DNA of 64,000 nt, taken from positions 20,879,784 to 20,943,783 of the forward strand of contig NW_023602073.1 in NCBI RefSeq assembly GCF_014898055.3, read 5' to 3'. The DNA comes from Talpa occidentalis. Its lineage: Eukaryota > Chordata > Mammalia > Eulipotyphla > Talpidae. The notes under the pieces are model-generated. The model had not been told where the DNA came from. It worked only from the letters and a program-made list of their open reading frames with translations, and did not search any database. Position 1 is the stretch's first letter. Every line of letters begins with the position of its first letter. A program made the position numbers and the translations under genes. This document shows, piece after piece, positions 47,324 through 58,610 of this stretch.

Positions 47324-47964
47324 GAAGGTTGCTGATAAATGACCCACAATATAGAGAAATGTGAAATATTTGCAATGTCCTCATGCTCAAGGGCATGGGA
47401 CGTTTAGGCATCATTATAATTTCTCCTTCATTCTAGAAGCTGATTAGACATCCTGGCAACATTATTATTTTAAAATGTGGTTTTGTAAAAAATAAATGCT
47501 TTTAACAGAGATTAATCCTAAATAATCATGATAATAGAGATCAATAACTCTGGCTGGGTATAATAAGAAAAAAAACACTGCTACAGACCCCAAAAAAATA
47601 TGAGAGTCCTGGGACCCTCTAGGAGAAAGAATTCACCAGAGAGTTTCTGCTGAACCAAACAAGGTTTTACTAGAAGCTATGCATGAGAACACTAATGCCA
47701 GAAAAAGAAATCTTTGCTCTGGCTCCCCCAAAGGGGAGAAACATGTGGATCTATTTCTAGATTCTCTGTTGTACTTCATTATCTCCTTGTCAATTCTTGC
47801 ACCCATGGACATTGTTTTAACCACTATTTCTATAATACATCTTGAAATCAAGTGTTCCAAGTCCTCCAACTCGGTTCAAGAGGTGGAAATTACAGGTCTA
47901 TCTCCCTCAAGAACATAATGCAAAATTGTCAGCTAATTATTGGCATTTAGTACAAAAATTTTAT

Positions 47965-48153
47965 CATCTTATTATTTCTTCACCATATCCCAAATAATTG
48001 AGTGAGCTAAAATAGCTAGGCTTTAAAAATAGATTAAATAATTAAAACTGAAATGAGTAATTTTCAAGAGTTTTAATTATCTAATCTGTTTTAAAACCTG
48101 GCTATTTTATCTCACTCAATTATTTGGGATATGGTGAAAAAATAATAACATCA
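47965..48153. repeat. Large palindrome / MITE-like inverted repeat
   Basis: Two ~85-bp arms (47965-48049 and 48069-48153) are inverted complements at roughly 90 percent by eye, separated by a 19-base loop. The arms include CACCATATCCCAAATAATTG on the left and its complement CAATTATTTGGGATATGGTG on the right. No coding content. The shape matches a palindromic DNA-transposon derivative, but I do not recognise the family. Confidence 0.85.
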
Positions 48154-48620
48154 TAATTTCAGTTCTGTGATTGTAATATGAGATCAGGAATCTGGGGAAC
48201 TGGAAATTTTTGAATTTGTGAAATGTAAAGAATCTCAGTCAAAGGCAGAATCTATACCTTCTAAAGTATGCTTCCAATTTACTTCATAAATGATTTGACA
48301 ATTATAAAAAAGGATATGTTGTTTATTACATCATTTGTTTCATGATCAAACCTAAGTAAAAGAACTAAGATTAATCATGTTTAAACTATTTGTTGTGATT
48401 TATTCTCAGAATATGAATTTAGCTTTAAATCTGTGAAAAGTATAAGGTGAAAATTCAACAAGTAACTTGCCTAACTGGAAGGCAGTCTCCCAAAAGAAAC
48501 CAATAATGTCTCCACGGGGTCTGCAAAATATGCTTTTATAGCACAAAAATGAAATGCAATGTATACAGTGCTCTGTCACACAATCTATTGTTTTAATTAA
48601 CAACATCTTGGTCAAGATTC

Positions 48621-48692
48621 CATATGGGCACTTCCATACTTCCATACTTCCATACTTCCATATGGGCACTTCCATACTTCCATACTTCCATG
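48621..48692. repeat. Minisatellite, 38-bp unit built from 9-mers
   Basis: A unit CATATGGGCACTTCC... starts at 48621 and again at 48659. Each contains three to four ACTTCCATA 9-mers. Confidence 0.9.
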
Positions 48693-48699
48693 TTTAATT

Positions 48700-50980
48700 A
48701 TGTTAAATATATGTAACATTTAGTTAACTAGTTTTATTTTTCCTGATGATCACCTGTGCCATTCCAAACTTTTAATATGAAAACAAGGCTGCACAAATAT
48801 TTTGGGGAAGTCATGGAAAGTATGCATGTAAGATAAATTCCTAGAAGTGAAATTAGAGGTTATCTTTGCAATATATTTAATTGTGAAAGATATGGCAAAC
48901 TATCTTCCAAAAGGAATTTACACCCCCCCACACAAATTATGAAATTCGTCACTTTCTCATTTATGCAAAATTCTTGGCTTATAACCACTTAAATATATGC
49001 CAAATTGGGAGGGGGAAATGCTCAATTTTTCTATTTCAATTTCCTCATTAGAATAGGTTTATAATTATTTCCATATGCACTTATATATTTATTTTCCTCA
49101 AAATGACTTAATGACATTTGACCACATTTTCTTTGTAAAGGGAGTCCTGATATTGAGAAAATAAAAAGTGAAAAGGATCTTTTGTTCTACCACGTTTATT
49201 AATGGTTTCATTTGGATCCTGTTAGCTAATGCATTTGTATTCAGGGTCAATTATTCTATTGAAATTCATGACACATTGTTTTTCTCAAATCTTGTTTTAA
49301 CAACTGCAAATTGTATGTCTTCATACTCTTATCATGAATTTTCATTTCAATTTTGACTTTGAAAAATAAATTTATATATTGTAATGGTCCTCCCGGTATG
49401 GTGGAAACATTGCCCAGTGAAAAAACTACAACTGGTGAACATTTTTAAATTCAGACTGAAAATTTCCAGTGAGAAAATAAGCAAATGAAATAATATCTAT
49501 TCAGAAAATGTACTAAATCTCATTAAGAGCAAGAGTCTGTGGCAATCTAGTCACATCACCCTTTCTATTCCTGCCCAACAAAGTGTGTTGAAAGCTTTCT
49601 TGGTATGTAACTAAGAAAGCAAGTATTCTTCCCCATTAAATTCACTGGAAAGTGCAGGCTGACTGTATCACATTACTTCCAGCTCTGAGTTGTTGGGGCT
49701 ATATAACCTGGAGATGTGGGAGGTTGTTTCCTCCACTGGGTCCCCATTCATAGAGTGTATACTCTACCCAGACATGGCAGGCCACTCTATACTGACTCCT
49801 GGTTATTCTTGTCTTAGCTCACTCATAAGAAGAGGTCCAATACCAGAAGACACAAACAAAGAAGACCAAAGGCTTCCACTCATGGCCGGTGCACCATTAC
49901 TAAAGAAAAAAAATGTCATTTCTGCCCTCCAGCTTTGGAGCACTGACTCAGTGGTTTTACCCAGGCAAAAGCAGTCCATAAGAACAAAGCATCCAGAATT
50001 TGTCTAAAGGAACTGTTTCTATTTCATTATATATTCTTATTGTGTTAAAGCATAGCTTTATATACATATACTACATAAACAGATAAACAAAATAACTGTG
50101 GTATTAAAATTTAATGAGGGGTAGTGATTAGGGAAAAAGCTGTCTGAAAGGCCCATGTGTGGGGAAGGGCAGTCATGAAAACCAGGGTAGAAGTTACTGG
50201 TAACATCTTCACAGTTTACTTTTCAGGTCCCATCTCATCATGTTATTCACTTACCCAGAAACCTTCAGTTCCTCTCCATGATCAACTGGAAGGCCAGAAT
50301 TCCTGGTTCTGTTGATGAAAGTTCCAGCTTTGACCCCAACTGTCTTTCCACCCTGGCTTCCACTCCTGTCCCCACAGAGGCTCCCTCTCCAGCAAATTTC
50401 TGCTAATGGACTCCAGCCACGGCCCCAGCTTCCTCCTTTACCCCTGCCAGGCTGGATGCCTTCTGCTCACCTGTTCCCCTGTGGAAACCTATTCAATATC
50501 CAAGACCCAGCTAAAGCAATCCTGGAATTAACACTTCCCTCTTCACACCAGTGGAAAAGTGCATCTCATTCTTATCTGTTCCTATGGTCTATCTTCCCTG
50601 TACCATGCAGTAGGTGGAAATTTATTACCCTGTGCTTTTTATCATCTGATTTAGATCCTTCCTCCAATAAAATATAGCTCCTCTAGGAACATTTCTGAGA
50701 TTTATATCCCTCTCTACAAGAACAGTCCTTGTGCATTTGGCACTGGTAATTTTTCTGTAATGGATTCAATTATTTCCAATATAAGGAAAAACCCATTTGT
50801 ATATCAGAAAAGGACATAATAGGAGAGACTCTGATGATGCTGTAAAGGAATAGATTGAAGTGCTTTTATTCAAATGTAATTATCTTTCTCATTTATATAA
50901 TGAATGCATTTCCCAACAAGCAGAACACAGTGTGGCACAGAAACTGAAGAGAGCTGCAGAAGTCATAGGTCAGGGCTTAA
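48700..50980. other. Unassigned DNA with old LINE traces
   Basis: 48720-48960 resembles ancient LINE (AATTCCTAGAAGTGAAATTA). 50200-50700 is less AT-rich and may be an L2-type 3' end (CATCTGATTTAGATCCTTCC). No gene supported. Confidence 0.4.
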
Positions 50981-50994
50981 GAAAAATGATTGTA

Positions 50995-51265
50995 GGGACT
51001 CCCCGGTGGCGCAGCGGTTGAGCACTGGGTTGCAAAGTTGCCCGCGGCCTCTGCAGCGCTGGTTCAATCCCCGGCGATCCCCAGCCACCGGGTGAGGGAG
51101 CCACATGGCGCGCAGACCTCTCCTGCCGCCCGCTGCTCCCCTCAGCAGTGTGATTCGTCAGTCTGCCTGCTCTGCTCTCCCCTCTGGCTCTGGTGAATTC
51201 TCTCACCCTCCCGCGCTTCTGACTGTACCCAGTAGCTTGTATAAATAAATAAATCTGTTAAAAAA
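50995..51265 (+). mobile_element. tRNA-derived SINE, young subfamily
   Basis: Full length, head GGGACTCCCCGGTGGCGCAG, tail AATAAATAAATCTGTTAAAA (the usual TCTTT terminator is TCTGTT here). Flanked by AAAAATGATTGTA at 50982-50994 and 51266-51278. Confidence 0.93.
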
Positions 51266-51278
51266 AAAAATGATTGTA

Positions 51279-52389
51279 ATAGTGAAATTGGAGTTATTGT
51301 TTAGAACCAAGTAGAGTTTTAGAGATCATAAGAGTGTCAAGAAATTTAGAGACAGTTATTATTGAGAATGATCTCTATGGAGAGTAGTAATCTTAGTTCA
51401 GGAAGAACCTCCACGTTGGGTATGTAACTTTCTTTAATATGGTGTTGGTAAGAATGGCACAGAATGGGTGCACAGATGAACTAAGAAAAGATACCACATT
51501 TAAGAAGGTGTCAGGGATAATTAACATTTAAGAATTCTTAATGGTCACAGTGAATGAACCTGCCTACTTTAACATATAAAACCTGCAATTCCAGATAATT
51601 CATCCTGTAAAATCCATTCCTGTCTATTTCATTGTCTTTTCTGGCTGGGTGGCATCCATGTGAGCATTTAGGAGGTAAGTCTCTTCATGTGGTGATTTTG
51701 TCATCCTCTGTCCCTGCAGTCATCTGCTTGCATCTGAAGGATGGGGAAGGAGGAGACAAGATGAGGCGGGAGAGGTTTTATTGGCAGACTTCTCCATCCA
51801 CATTCAGGTGTCTAGAACCCCACCATGCACCCAACTATGACGTAGACCAGTGAATCTGACCTCATTGTGAGATCTGAGATCTGAAGAGAACACCTGTACA
51901 GAGAGCATCTGATCATTCTGCTACAGTTTTATTCCTTTACTTTTCTATTTTAACTCCTAAAATTCAGTGGTATTTTAGTTTTTACAATGAGTAGTACTAC
52001 TGAGCTAAAGCTCCTTATTTTTGAGGGTTTAAAGTAATTGAATATTTCTTACACATAGTAAAACCCTTTATGTACAAGGTTTGCATCAAAACCTTGACAG
52101 AGTGACATGTTGGCAAAGGTGAAGTGAAATATGTATTCTCATTCACTCCTGAAAATGAGATAACTGTACCATCCTGCAGACACTGGAATTTAGAGTACTT
52201 ATACTACTTGATATAAATTCTACTTTCAGGAAATGATCTAAGGAAATACTTTGAACTATAGATAAAATCTTTATGTGGAAAAATATTCACCAACATTTTC
52301 TTTATAATAACAAATAATTGGAAACAATCTAAACACAAAGCCCAGGGAATGGTAAATGAATTACAGTGTACACATAAATGAGAGGTGGC
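51279..52389. other. Unassigned DNA
   Basis: 52270-52370 resembles an old LINE end and has a diverged relative at 57926-58040. 51640-51850 shows a GTAAG and a TGCAG about 55 bp apart, but no exon is supported. Confidence 0.4.
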
Positions 52390-53560
52390 GATTAGAAGCC
52401 CATCCTGAATGAAGGGCGGGGGCATGATTGGGGTCCCCTGGCGGTGGAAACGCCCTGACGGGAAGCCCAGACAACGACAGAGTGCGCCGCCTGGTGGCGA
52501 GGACGGGTAATGTCGGGACCGCGGAGAACAGTGATGACAGTGGAGGGTCAGGACCTGGGAGCCGGCAAAGCGCAGAGAAGGAGCGAATCCTACACCCATT
52601 ATCCTGGGCAAGGGGAGGGTTTGCTGAGCCACCTGTGATCTCTGCTAAATGGTCCTGAGCAAGTTTTTAAATCCAAATAGATACGTTTAACACTTTTAAT
52701 GGCTTCCTGGAAATTTCGTTGAACTATTTTTGGACAAGAGTGGTATTTGCCCCCATTGGAGTTTGAATTTCCAAACAGCCCAGCAGCAGCGGGACTGCGG
52801 GGTCAGTGTTGCCAATCGAGAGAGCGCGTTGGGGTCGTATCCAGCCCGCGCCCCTACCTGCCTGGAGCACCTGCACTGCCCCTCCATCTCCTCTGCACCT
52901 TGACTGCCCCGGGATTCCAGAGGACTTGGTGTCTCCCTTAACTGTTGGTGAGGCGGCATTGATCTGTGCTTTGATCTGGGGGCCCCTTGGGTGGGCAGGG
53001 GAGGAGGTGAGCAGAAGGCGAGGGGAAGTGAGAACAGCTCCCTGAGGGCAGCTGACTGCGAGGGGCGATGGGAGGACCCAGGGCGGGCGGGGCTGGATGT
53101 GGAGAGCGGCGTGGGGGCGAAGGGGTTTTGGCCTCACTTATGGGCCTGGAGGAACAGAGGAGTCCGGGTTCATTCCTGAGCGTGACCCTCCGTGTCCGCC
53201 TCCAGGACTGAAGAGCGGCTTCCTGCGCCCCGGCTCCTGGCGCCTCTGCTGCATTGATGGCACCTGGGGGCTCCTGGGCTCTGTCTGCTCCTCTGACCTG
53301 GGTGTGTTTATCACAGTGGGTTTATCATGGAGTTTGGGGAGCAGGTAACTTCTTCTGGGGCTGACGTCCCCCTCCCGCCCGGGTCTAGCTGGCAGGAATC
53401 AAAGCCACCCCAGATGCTGGGTCTGAGCAGCTCTCCTCCACCACCACCACCCCTTTCACCCCTCTGTGGCCCCTGGAGGCAGGTAGAGAGGATGTGATAA
53501 GGGGCGCTCAGCCTTTGCATCTCTCCAGGCGTCCTTCAGAGAGAGATTAAATCCTCCAGC
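52390..53560. promoter_or_regulatory. CpG-rich block, possible CpG island
   Basis: A GC-rich stretch with many CpGs (GCGCCGCCTGGTGGCGAGGA, CGGGCGGGGC, GAGAGCGCGTTGG) in an AT-rich neighbourhood. GTTGGTGAGG near 52945 could be a splice donor and TCCGCCTCCAG near 53205 an acceptor. No open frame in it shows a recognisable domain. CCGCCTGGTGGCGAGG resembles a CTCF-type core, as an unscored impression. It could be a promoter, an old retrocopy or an LTR piece. Confidence 0.35.
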
Positions 53561-53644
53561 ATCAGTCAGCATGTTTAGGTTGGGACCCCTTGGAATGGAA
53601 GCCCCTAACCCCCAGGAAATTACATTCTTAATGTCAATGACTCT

Positions 53645-53759
53645 TTTTTTTTTTTTTTTTTGGTGGGACCCTCGCTGGCCGGGGAAGGAACCGGAGCTGC
53701 AGTAGTTGCGGGCAGCCTCGCAGCCCAGCGCTCAACTGCTGCGCCACCAGGGGAGGCCC
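53645..53759 (-). mobile_element. Head-only short SINE (~97 bp plus tail)
   Basis: A minus-strand T-run followed by only the tRNA-like head, from GGGTCCCACC back to AGGGCCTCCCC. The whole 3' body is missing. Flanked by TCAATGACTCT at 53634-53644 and 53760-53770, so this is a complete insertion, not a broken copy. Confidence 0.9.
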
Positions 53760-53972
53760 TCAATGACTCTAGCCAAAGAAATTGAGTTCAAACTTGTTGT
53801 CTGGCGTCGTTCTCACAGATTAGAATCTGGCTGCTTCTTGGGTTCAAATCCTCACTTTATCTGAGGAATTAACTCTAGTTAAACAGTTTGAAGTCCGGGC
53901 ACAGGATGGCTCCAGCTTCACTCTCCAGCGTGTGTTGGCTCTTCCTGGTCCTCTGTCCTCCTGCAGTCGTTT

Positions 53973-54098
53973 TGTTACAGGACAGGGAGAGGGGCACCCC
54001 GGAACCCCCAAACCTGCCTACTCGAAATAGGCTCTTCCATATGCCGCATCAAGACAAAACGTATAAGACCTTAATGGAAAGTAACTAATACAATTAGT
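53973..54098 (-). mobile_element. LTR 3' fragment, same family
   Basis: Minus-strand match to the last ~125 bp of the family: ATTAAGGTCTTATACG, then GATGCGGCATATGG, ending CCTGTAACA. The rest of the LTR is absent. Confidence 0.65.
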
Positions 54099-54099
54099 A

Positions 54100-54640
54100 G
54101 ACAATACACATTTCAGGATGGGTGCTTCTCTTTCTGTGATAATTGCCATCAGAATTTTGATCAGGACTGCACTGGATCTGTACTTTGCTCTATTCAGACC
54201 CCTCACATCATTACTTTACCACATATTTGACTTCACATGAAACTATCCATTGTATATTTGACCAAAATATTCCAGAACAGAGCGGGAATGGTAGGGAAAA
54301 CCTCAACGGCTTTGGGGTGCTGAGTCTGCCTCTAGAGAGGGACAACTGTACCTTTCAATAATTATTCCAATCAGGAGCACAGAATAGCTTCTCATTTATT
54401 TATTTTTCAATTTCTTTCATCTTTTTTTTTAGTTTTTCATTTACAGGTTTTTCTTCTCCTTCATTTATTAAATGTTATCCCAAGTATTTCATTCTTTTTG
54501 ATGCGATTGTAAATGGGATTTTCCTATTGACTCTTCTGATGGGTCATTATTAGGGTGAACAACTGAGTGTTCTATATTGATTTGTGTTCTGTAGCTTTAC
54601 AGAATTCATCTTTCCCAACAGTTTGTTTTTTATGCTGGAG
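54100..54640 (-). mobile_element. Ancient L1 ORF2 fragment split by an insert
   Basis: Minus-strand old L1 at about 54120-54190 and about 54350-54640 (TTATCCCAAGTATTTCATTC and TTTGATGCGATTGTAAATGG on the plus strand). The two parts would be continuous but are separated by the 141-bp repeated segment at 54191-54331. Confidence 0.6.
54191..54331 (+). repeat. 141-bp perfect direct repeat, copy 1
   Basis: Identical at every base to 54939-55079. It starts TATTCAGACCCC and ends GAGTCTGCCT. Its right ~60 bp is L1 5' UTR (minus). It interrupts an ancient L1. Confidence 0.9.
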
Positions 54641-54938
54641 TGATGTAGAAAATTGGAATTTATAAAGTCCTGTTTCTACCACACCCAGCGTCATCTCCAA
54701 CACCCAAGACATTGTCTGCTAATAGGATCTTCCCACATGTGTCTTAGTGACGTGGGGACACCTGTGTGTACACTTAGCTCCATGACACTGGGTGGATTGG
54801 ATTGCCAGGGTTTGTGCTCCATAAAGAATTTCAATGTCTTCTCTGTTTTTCTGGAGAAGCATTTGAGTAATATTTTACTTTCTCTTACTTCAGATGCTCA
54901 GAAACCTTGAATGACAGTTCAAATACACGTTATCTCTA

Positions 54939-55079
54939 TATTCAGACCCCTCACATCATTACTTTACCACATATTTGACTTCACATGAAACTATCCATTG
55001 TATATTTGACCAAAATATTCCAGAACAGAGCGGGAATGGTAGGGAAAACCTCAACGGCTTTGGGGTGCTGAGTCTGCCT
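54939..55079 (+). repeat. 141-bp perfect direct repeat, copy 2
   Basis: The second identical copy, 748 bp downstream. Here it continues without a break into the inverted L1 5' UTR, so this is probably the source copy. Confidence 0.9.
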
Positions 55080-57910
55080 TGTGCCCCACCAACATGGAGG
55101 ACCCACGCTCCGAATTTCATGCCCCGGGTCTCAGTTCCAAAGCCCTCAGGTCCAGGACGCGAGCTGTAGCCCGTTCTGTGGCTGCAGCAATGGCGCCTTT
55201 TGCACCCCACTCCCGTGTCCGGGCGCCTGGTTTCTGATTACTCAATGAGGGACTTTCACCTCAGTGAGGGCCCCCGCGCGTCTCCCCGCAAGCCTAGGTC
55301 GCAGGCTCCCAGACCTGGGCAGCCGCGATCCCAATCCGCCTTTGTTTTTCAAGCGCACTGCTTTTCCACGCAAGCTTACCGGCTGGCCCTGGGCTGTGTG
55401 CGCGTCTCCCGGGTTCTCTGCTGTTCTCCAATGGCTCCTGGAGCCATTCGCTCACTGCAGCGGCGAATCCTGCAGGGTTCTCCACAGCTCCAGTTCACGG
55501 GGTGTGGTGGCTGAAATAGTTCCTTTCCACTCCCAGGCCCGCTTGATACGTAGTTTGTTCTTGTTGGTCCTTTTAGTTTGTTTTTTAACTCCTCTCTGTT
55601 GGTCAGAGAGTGCCGACTCTGTGGGTGGGGGAGGGGAGCAGGGTTCTGCGCTTTCCTCCTTTCTAGTCCTCTTTTATGGCAACTTTCTTCTTTGGGCAGT
55701 TTGCTGGAGTCGTCCGTTTATCTTTTGTGTACCAGTTCTCACTGGGACCTGCCACTTTCCCTCCCTATTAACTTGTTTTAATGGGAGATCTTACTCGCAG
55801 CGTCTCCTCGCTGCCATGTTGCTCCGCCCTCTCTCTAAACTATCACTATTCACAGATGATATGATAATATATACAGAGAACCCCAAAAACTCCACAGAAA
55901 AACTAACTAATCAATCAGTTTAGTAAAGTGGCAGGATACAAAATCAACACACAAAAATCAGTAGCCTTCCTATACACAAACAATAAATCTGAAGAAGAAA
56001 TCAAGAAAACCATCTTTTTTTTTTTTTTGTGGGACCCTTGCAGGTGGCCAGGGAACTAACTAGCACTGCAGAGGCTGCGGGCAGCCTGGCAGCCCCAGCA
56101 CTCAACTGCTGCGCCACCAGGGGAGGCCCAAAACCATCCCTTTTTTTATGGAAACAAAAAAAAAAATCAAATACTTGGGAATAAACCTAACAAGAGGTAA
56201 AGAACCTATGCAAGGAAAACTATAAAACACAGTTAAATAGAAGAAGACACAAAGAAATGGAAAGACATCCCCTGTTCATGGATTGCAAGAATTAACATTA
56301 TCAAAATGGCCATCCTACCAAAAGCAATTTAAAAATTCAACGCTATTACAATAAAAATTTTAATGACATTCTTCAAAGAAATAGAACAAATATTGATGAA
56401 ATTCATATGGAGCCACCAAAAACCCCAAATAGCCAAAGCCCTCCTGAAAAAAAAAATAAGGGAATGGAGGCATCACACTACCAGATTTCAAACTATACTA
56501 CAAAACCGTAATAACCAAAACTGCATGGTACTGGCACAAGAACAGACACACCAATGGAACCAAATAGAAAATCTAGAAATAAACCCATAGATTTATGGTC
56601 AACTAATCTTTGACAAAGGAGCAAAGACTATGCATTGGAGCAAAGAAAGTTTGTTCAATAAATGGTGCTGGGAAAACTGGGTTGCTACATGCAAAAGAAT
56701 GAAGCTTGACCACTACCTCACACCATGCACAAAAAAACAACTCAAAATGGATTAAAGAACTGGACATAAGACCTGAAACCATAAAATATATAGAAGAAAA
56801 TATAGGTGAAATACTACAGGACATGCACCTCAAACACATATTTAAAGACATATCACCCACAGCAGTGATAGTGAAGGCAAAGATCAACATCTGGGACTAC
56901 ATCAAATTAAAGAGCTTCTGCACAGCAAAAGAGACAATAACCAAAACAAAGAGGAAACCCTACCAAATGGAAGAAAATTTTTGCACACAACACTAATGAT
57001 AAAGGACTGATAACAAAAATCTACAAAGAGCTGATGAGACTCAACAAAAACAAAGAAAATAATCCAGTCAAAAAATGCGCAGAAGAGCTAAAAAGAAACT
57101 TCTCCAAAGAGGAAATACAAATGGCCAACAGGCATATGAAAAAATGCTCAACATCACTTGCAATCAGGGAAATGCAAATCAAAGCTACAATGAGATACCA
57201 TCTCACACCAGTGAGAATGGCACATATTAAAAAAACTAGCAACAACAAATGTTGGTGAGGTTGTGGTGAAAAAGGAACTCTCCTGCACTGTTGGTGGGAG
57301 TGCAAACTGGTCCAACCACTATGGAAAGCTGTGTGGAGATTCCTCAACCTACTAAAGATAGAGCTTCCATATGATCCAGCAATTCCACTCCTAGGTATTT
57401 ACCCAAAGGACACAGAAACATTAATTCCAAAGAGCACCTGCACCCCTATGTTTACAGCAGCATTATTTACAATAGTTAAGTTATGGAAACAACCCAAATG
57501 CCCCAAAATAGATGACTGGATCAAGAAGTTGTGGTACATATACACAATGGAATATTACTCATCAATCAAAAAAGATAAACTCATGCAATTGGCAGCAACA
57601 TGGATGGAGCTAGAAGGGATCATGCTCAGCAAAATAAGCCAGAAAGAAAAAGAAAAATACCAGATGGTCTCACTCATAGCAGGAATTTAGAACACCTAAA
57701 TAAGGGACCAGGAAAAAGACTAATTATAATAAAGAAAAAATCAAAATCAACAAGCAACTATAAACCAGAGACACAGTACCGGAGTGGGGGTGGGGGGAGG
57801 TGGGGAGAGGAAGGATTAGATCAAAATAAGGGGGGTGCAATTGTATGGGGAATATAACCAAAATGAAAATGCATGCATTGTGCAAAAATGAAAAATGATG
57901 TAAGAATTAT
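55020..57910 (+). mobile_element. L1 with inverted 5' end (twin-priming structure)
   Basis: The right part (about 55834-57910) is plus-strand ORF2 from the FADDM catalytic box (SLFTDDMIIYTENP, with T for A) to the SLIAGI end at 57690, followed by the 3' UTR and an A/T tail. The left part (about 55020-55826) is the L1 5' UTR in the opposite orientation, matching 21395-22205 of the full-length L1, with the very 5' end (GCCATGTTG) at the junction. ORF1 and the front of ORF2 are missing. Such inversion plus internal deletion is the known product of twin priming during L1 integration. A short SINE interrupts it at 56015-56129. Confidence 0.85.
56015..56129 (-). mobile_element. Head-only short SINE (second copy)
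   Basis: The same layout as 53645-53759: a T-run, then GTGGGACCCTTGC and the head to GGGGAGGCCC. It ends at the same nucleotide (GGGTCCCAC then A-tail). Flanked by AAAACCATC at 56006-56014 and 56130-56138. Nested in the twin-primed L1. Confidence 0.9.
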
Positions 57911-58239
57911 ATATATATATTTTAAAAAATGTTCACCAGCCCTTTCTTTATAGTAAGAAATGGTTGGAAACCATCTAAATGAACACCGCAGGGGATGGTT
58001 AAATAGATTGTAGTATAGACATGAATGACATGTAGTAATTAAACACGATTAATTCTGAGGTTTTTAATGACCTGGAAAATACTTATGTTCTGATGTTAAA
58101 TGCTTAAAATATAAAATCCCAGAGATAATGTCATTCCACTCATAAGGAAAATATTAATGAAATGTACTCTCTTGAACACTTATGTGTATGAAAAAAATGG
58201 AAAAATTATTACTTTGCATCAGGTATTTATACAGTAGGG

Positions 58240-58610
58240 ATACCCCTGAATGTCCTCATGCCCTCTTTGCTGCCACTGCCTGGCAGGAGGCAGGGAAAGT
58301 GCTGTGAGGGAGGCTGAGTCTCCTGGTGAGGTGGAGCCTTGAGGCTGCGCAGTCACTCAGAGCCACCCAGACCTCACATAGAAGGGCCAACCCTGCTTTG
58401 GGCAACCCTGTCTAACCTGGACATTTACCCACTTGTGGTGTTTTACTGGGAAACTCCTGTCCTTTCTCCTCTTCCCTCTCTACACACACTATCCAACTAA
58501 AGTGCTTTTACACCAAGTCTGCTTTGTCTCTGAGCACACAGATGGCCAGACCCCTGTAGAGAGCGCAAATTTGGAGGCCCCAGGGTGCCCCTGGGTCTTT
58601 GCCTGAACAC
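58240..58610 (+). mobile_element. Diverged LTR-like repeat
   Basis: Contains AACCCTGCTTTGGGCAACCC, also present in the 28.2-kb LTR (CCTGCTTTGGGCCAACCC), and a following ACTAAAGTGC near where the other copies have ATTAAAGTTCC. Boundaries are uncertain. Confidence 0.45.

Noticed and set aside
52724..53348. Overlapping frames in the CpG-rich block
   Set aside because: GC-rich DNA lacks stops by chance; frames are open on both strands and show no domain.
55264..55923. 219-codon plus-strand frame
   Set aside because: A chance fusion of antisense L1 5' UTR with ORF2 across a twin-priming junction; no evidence of expression.
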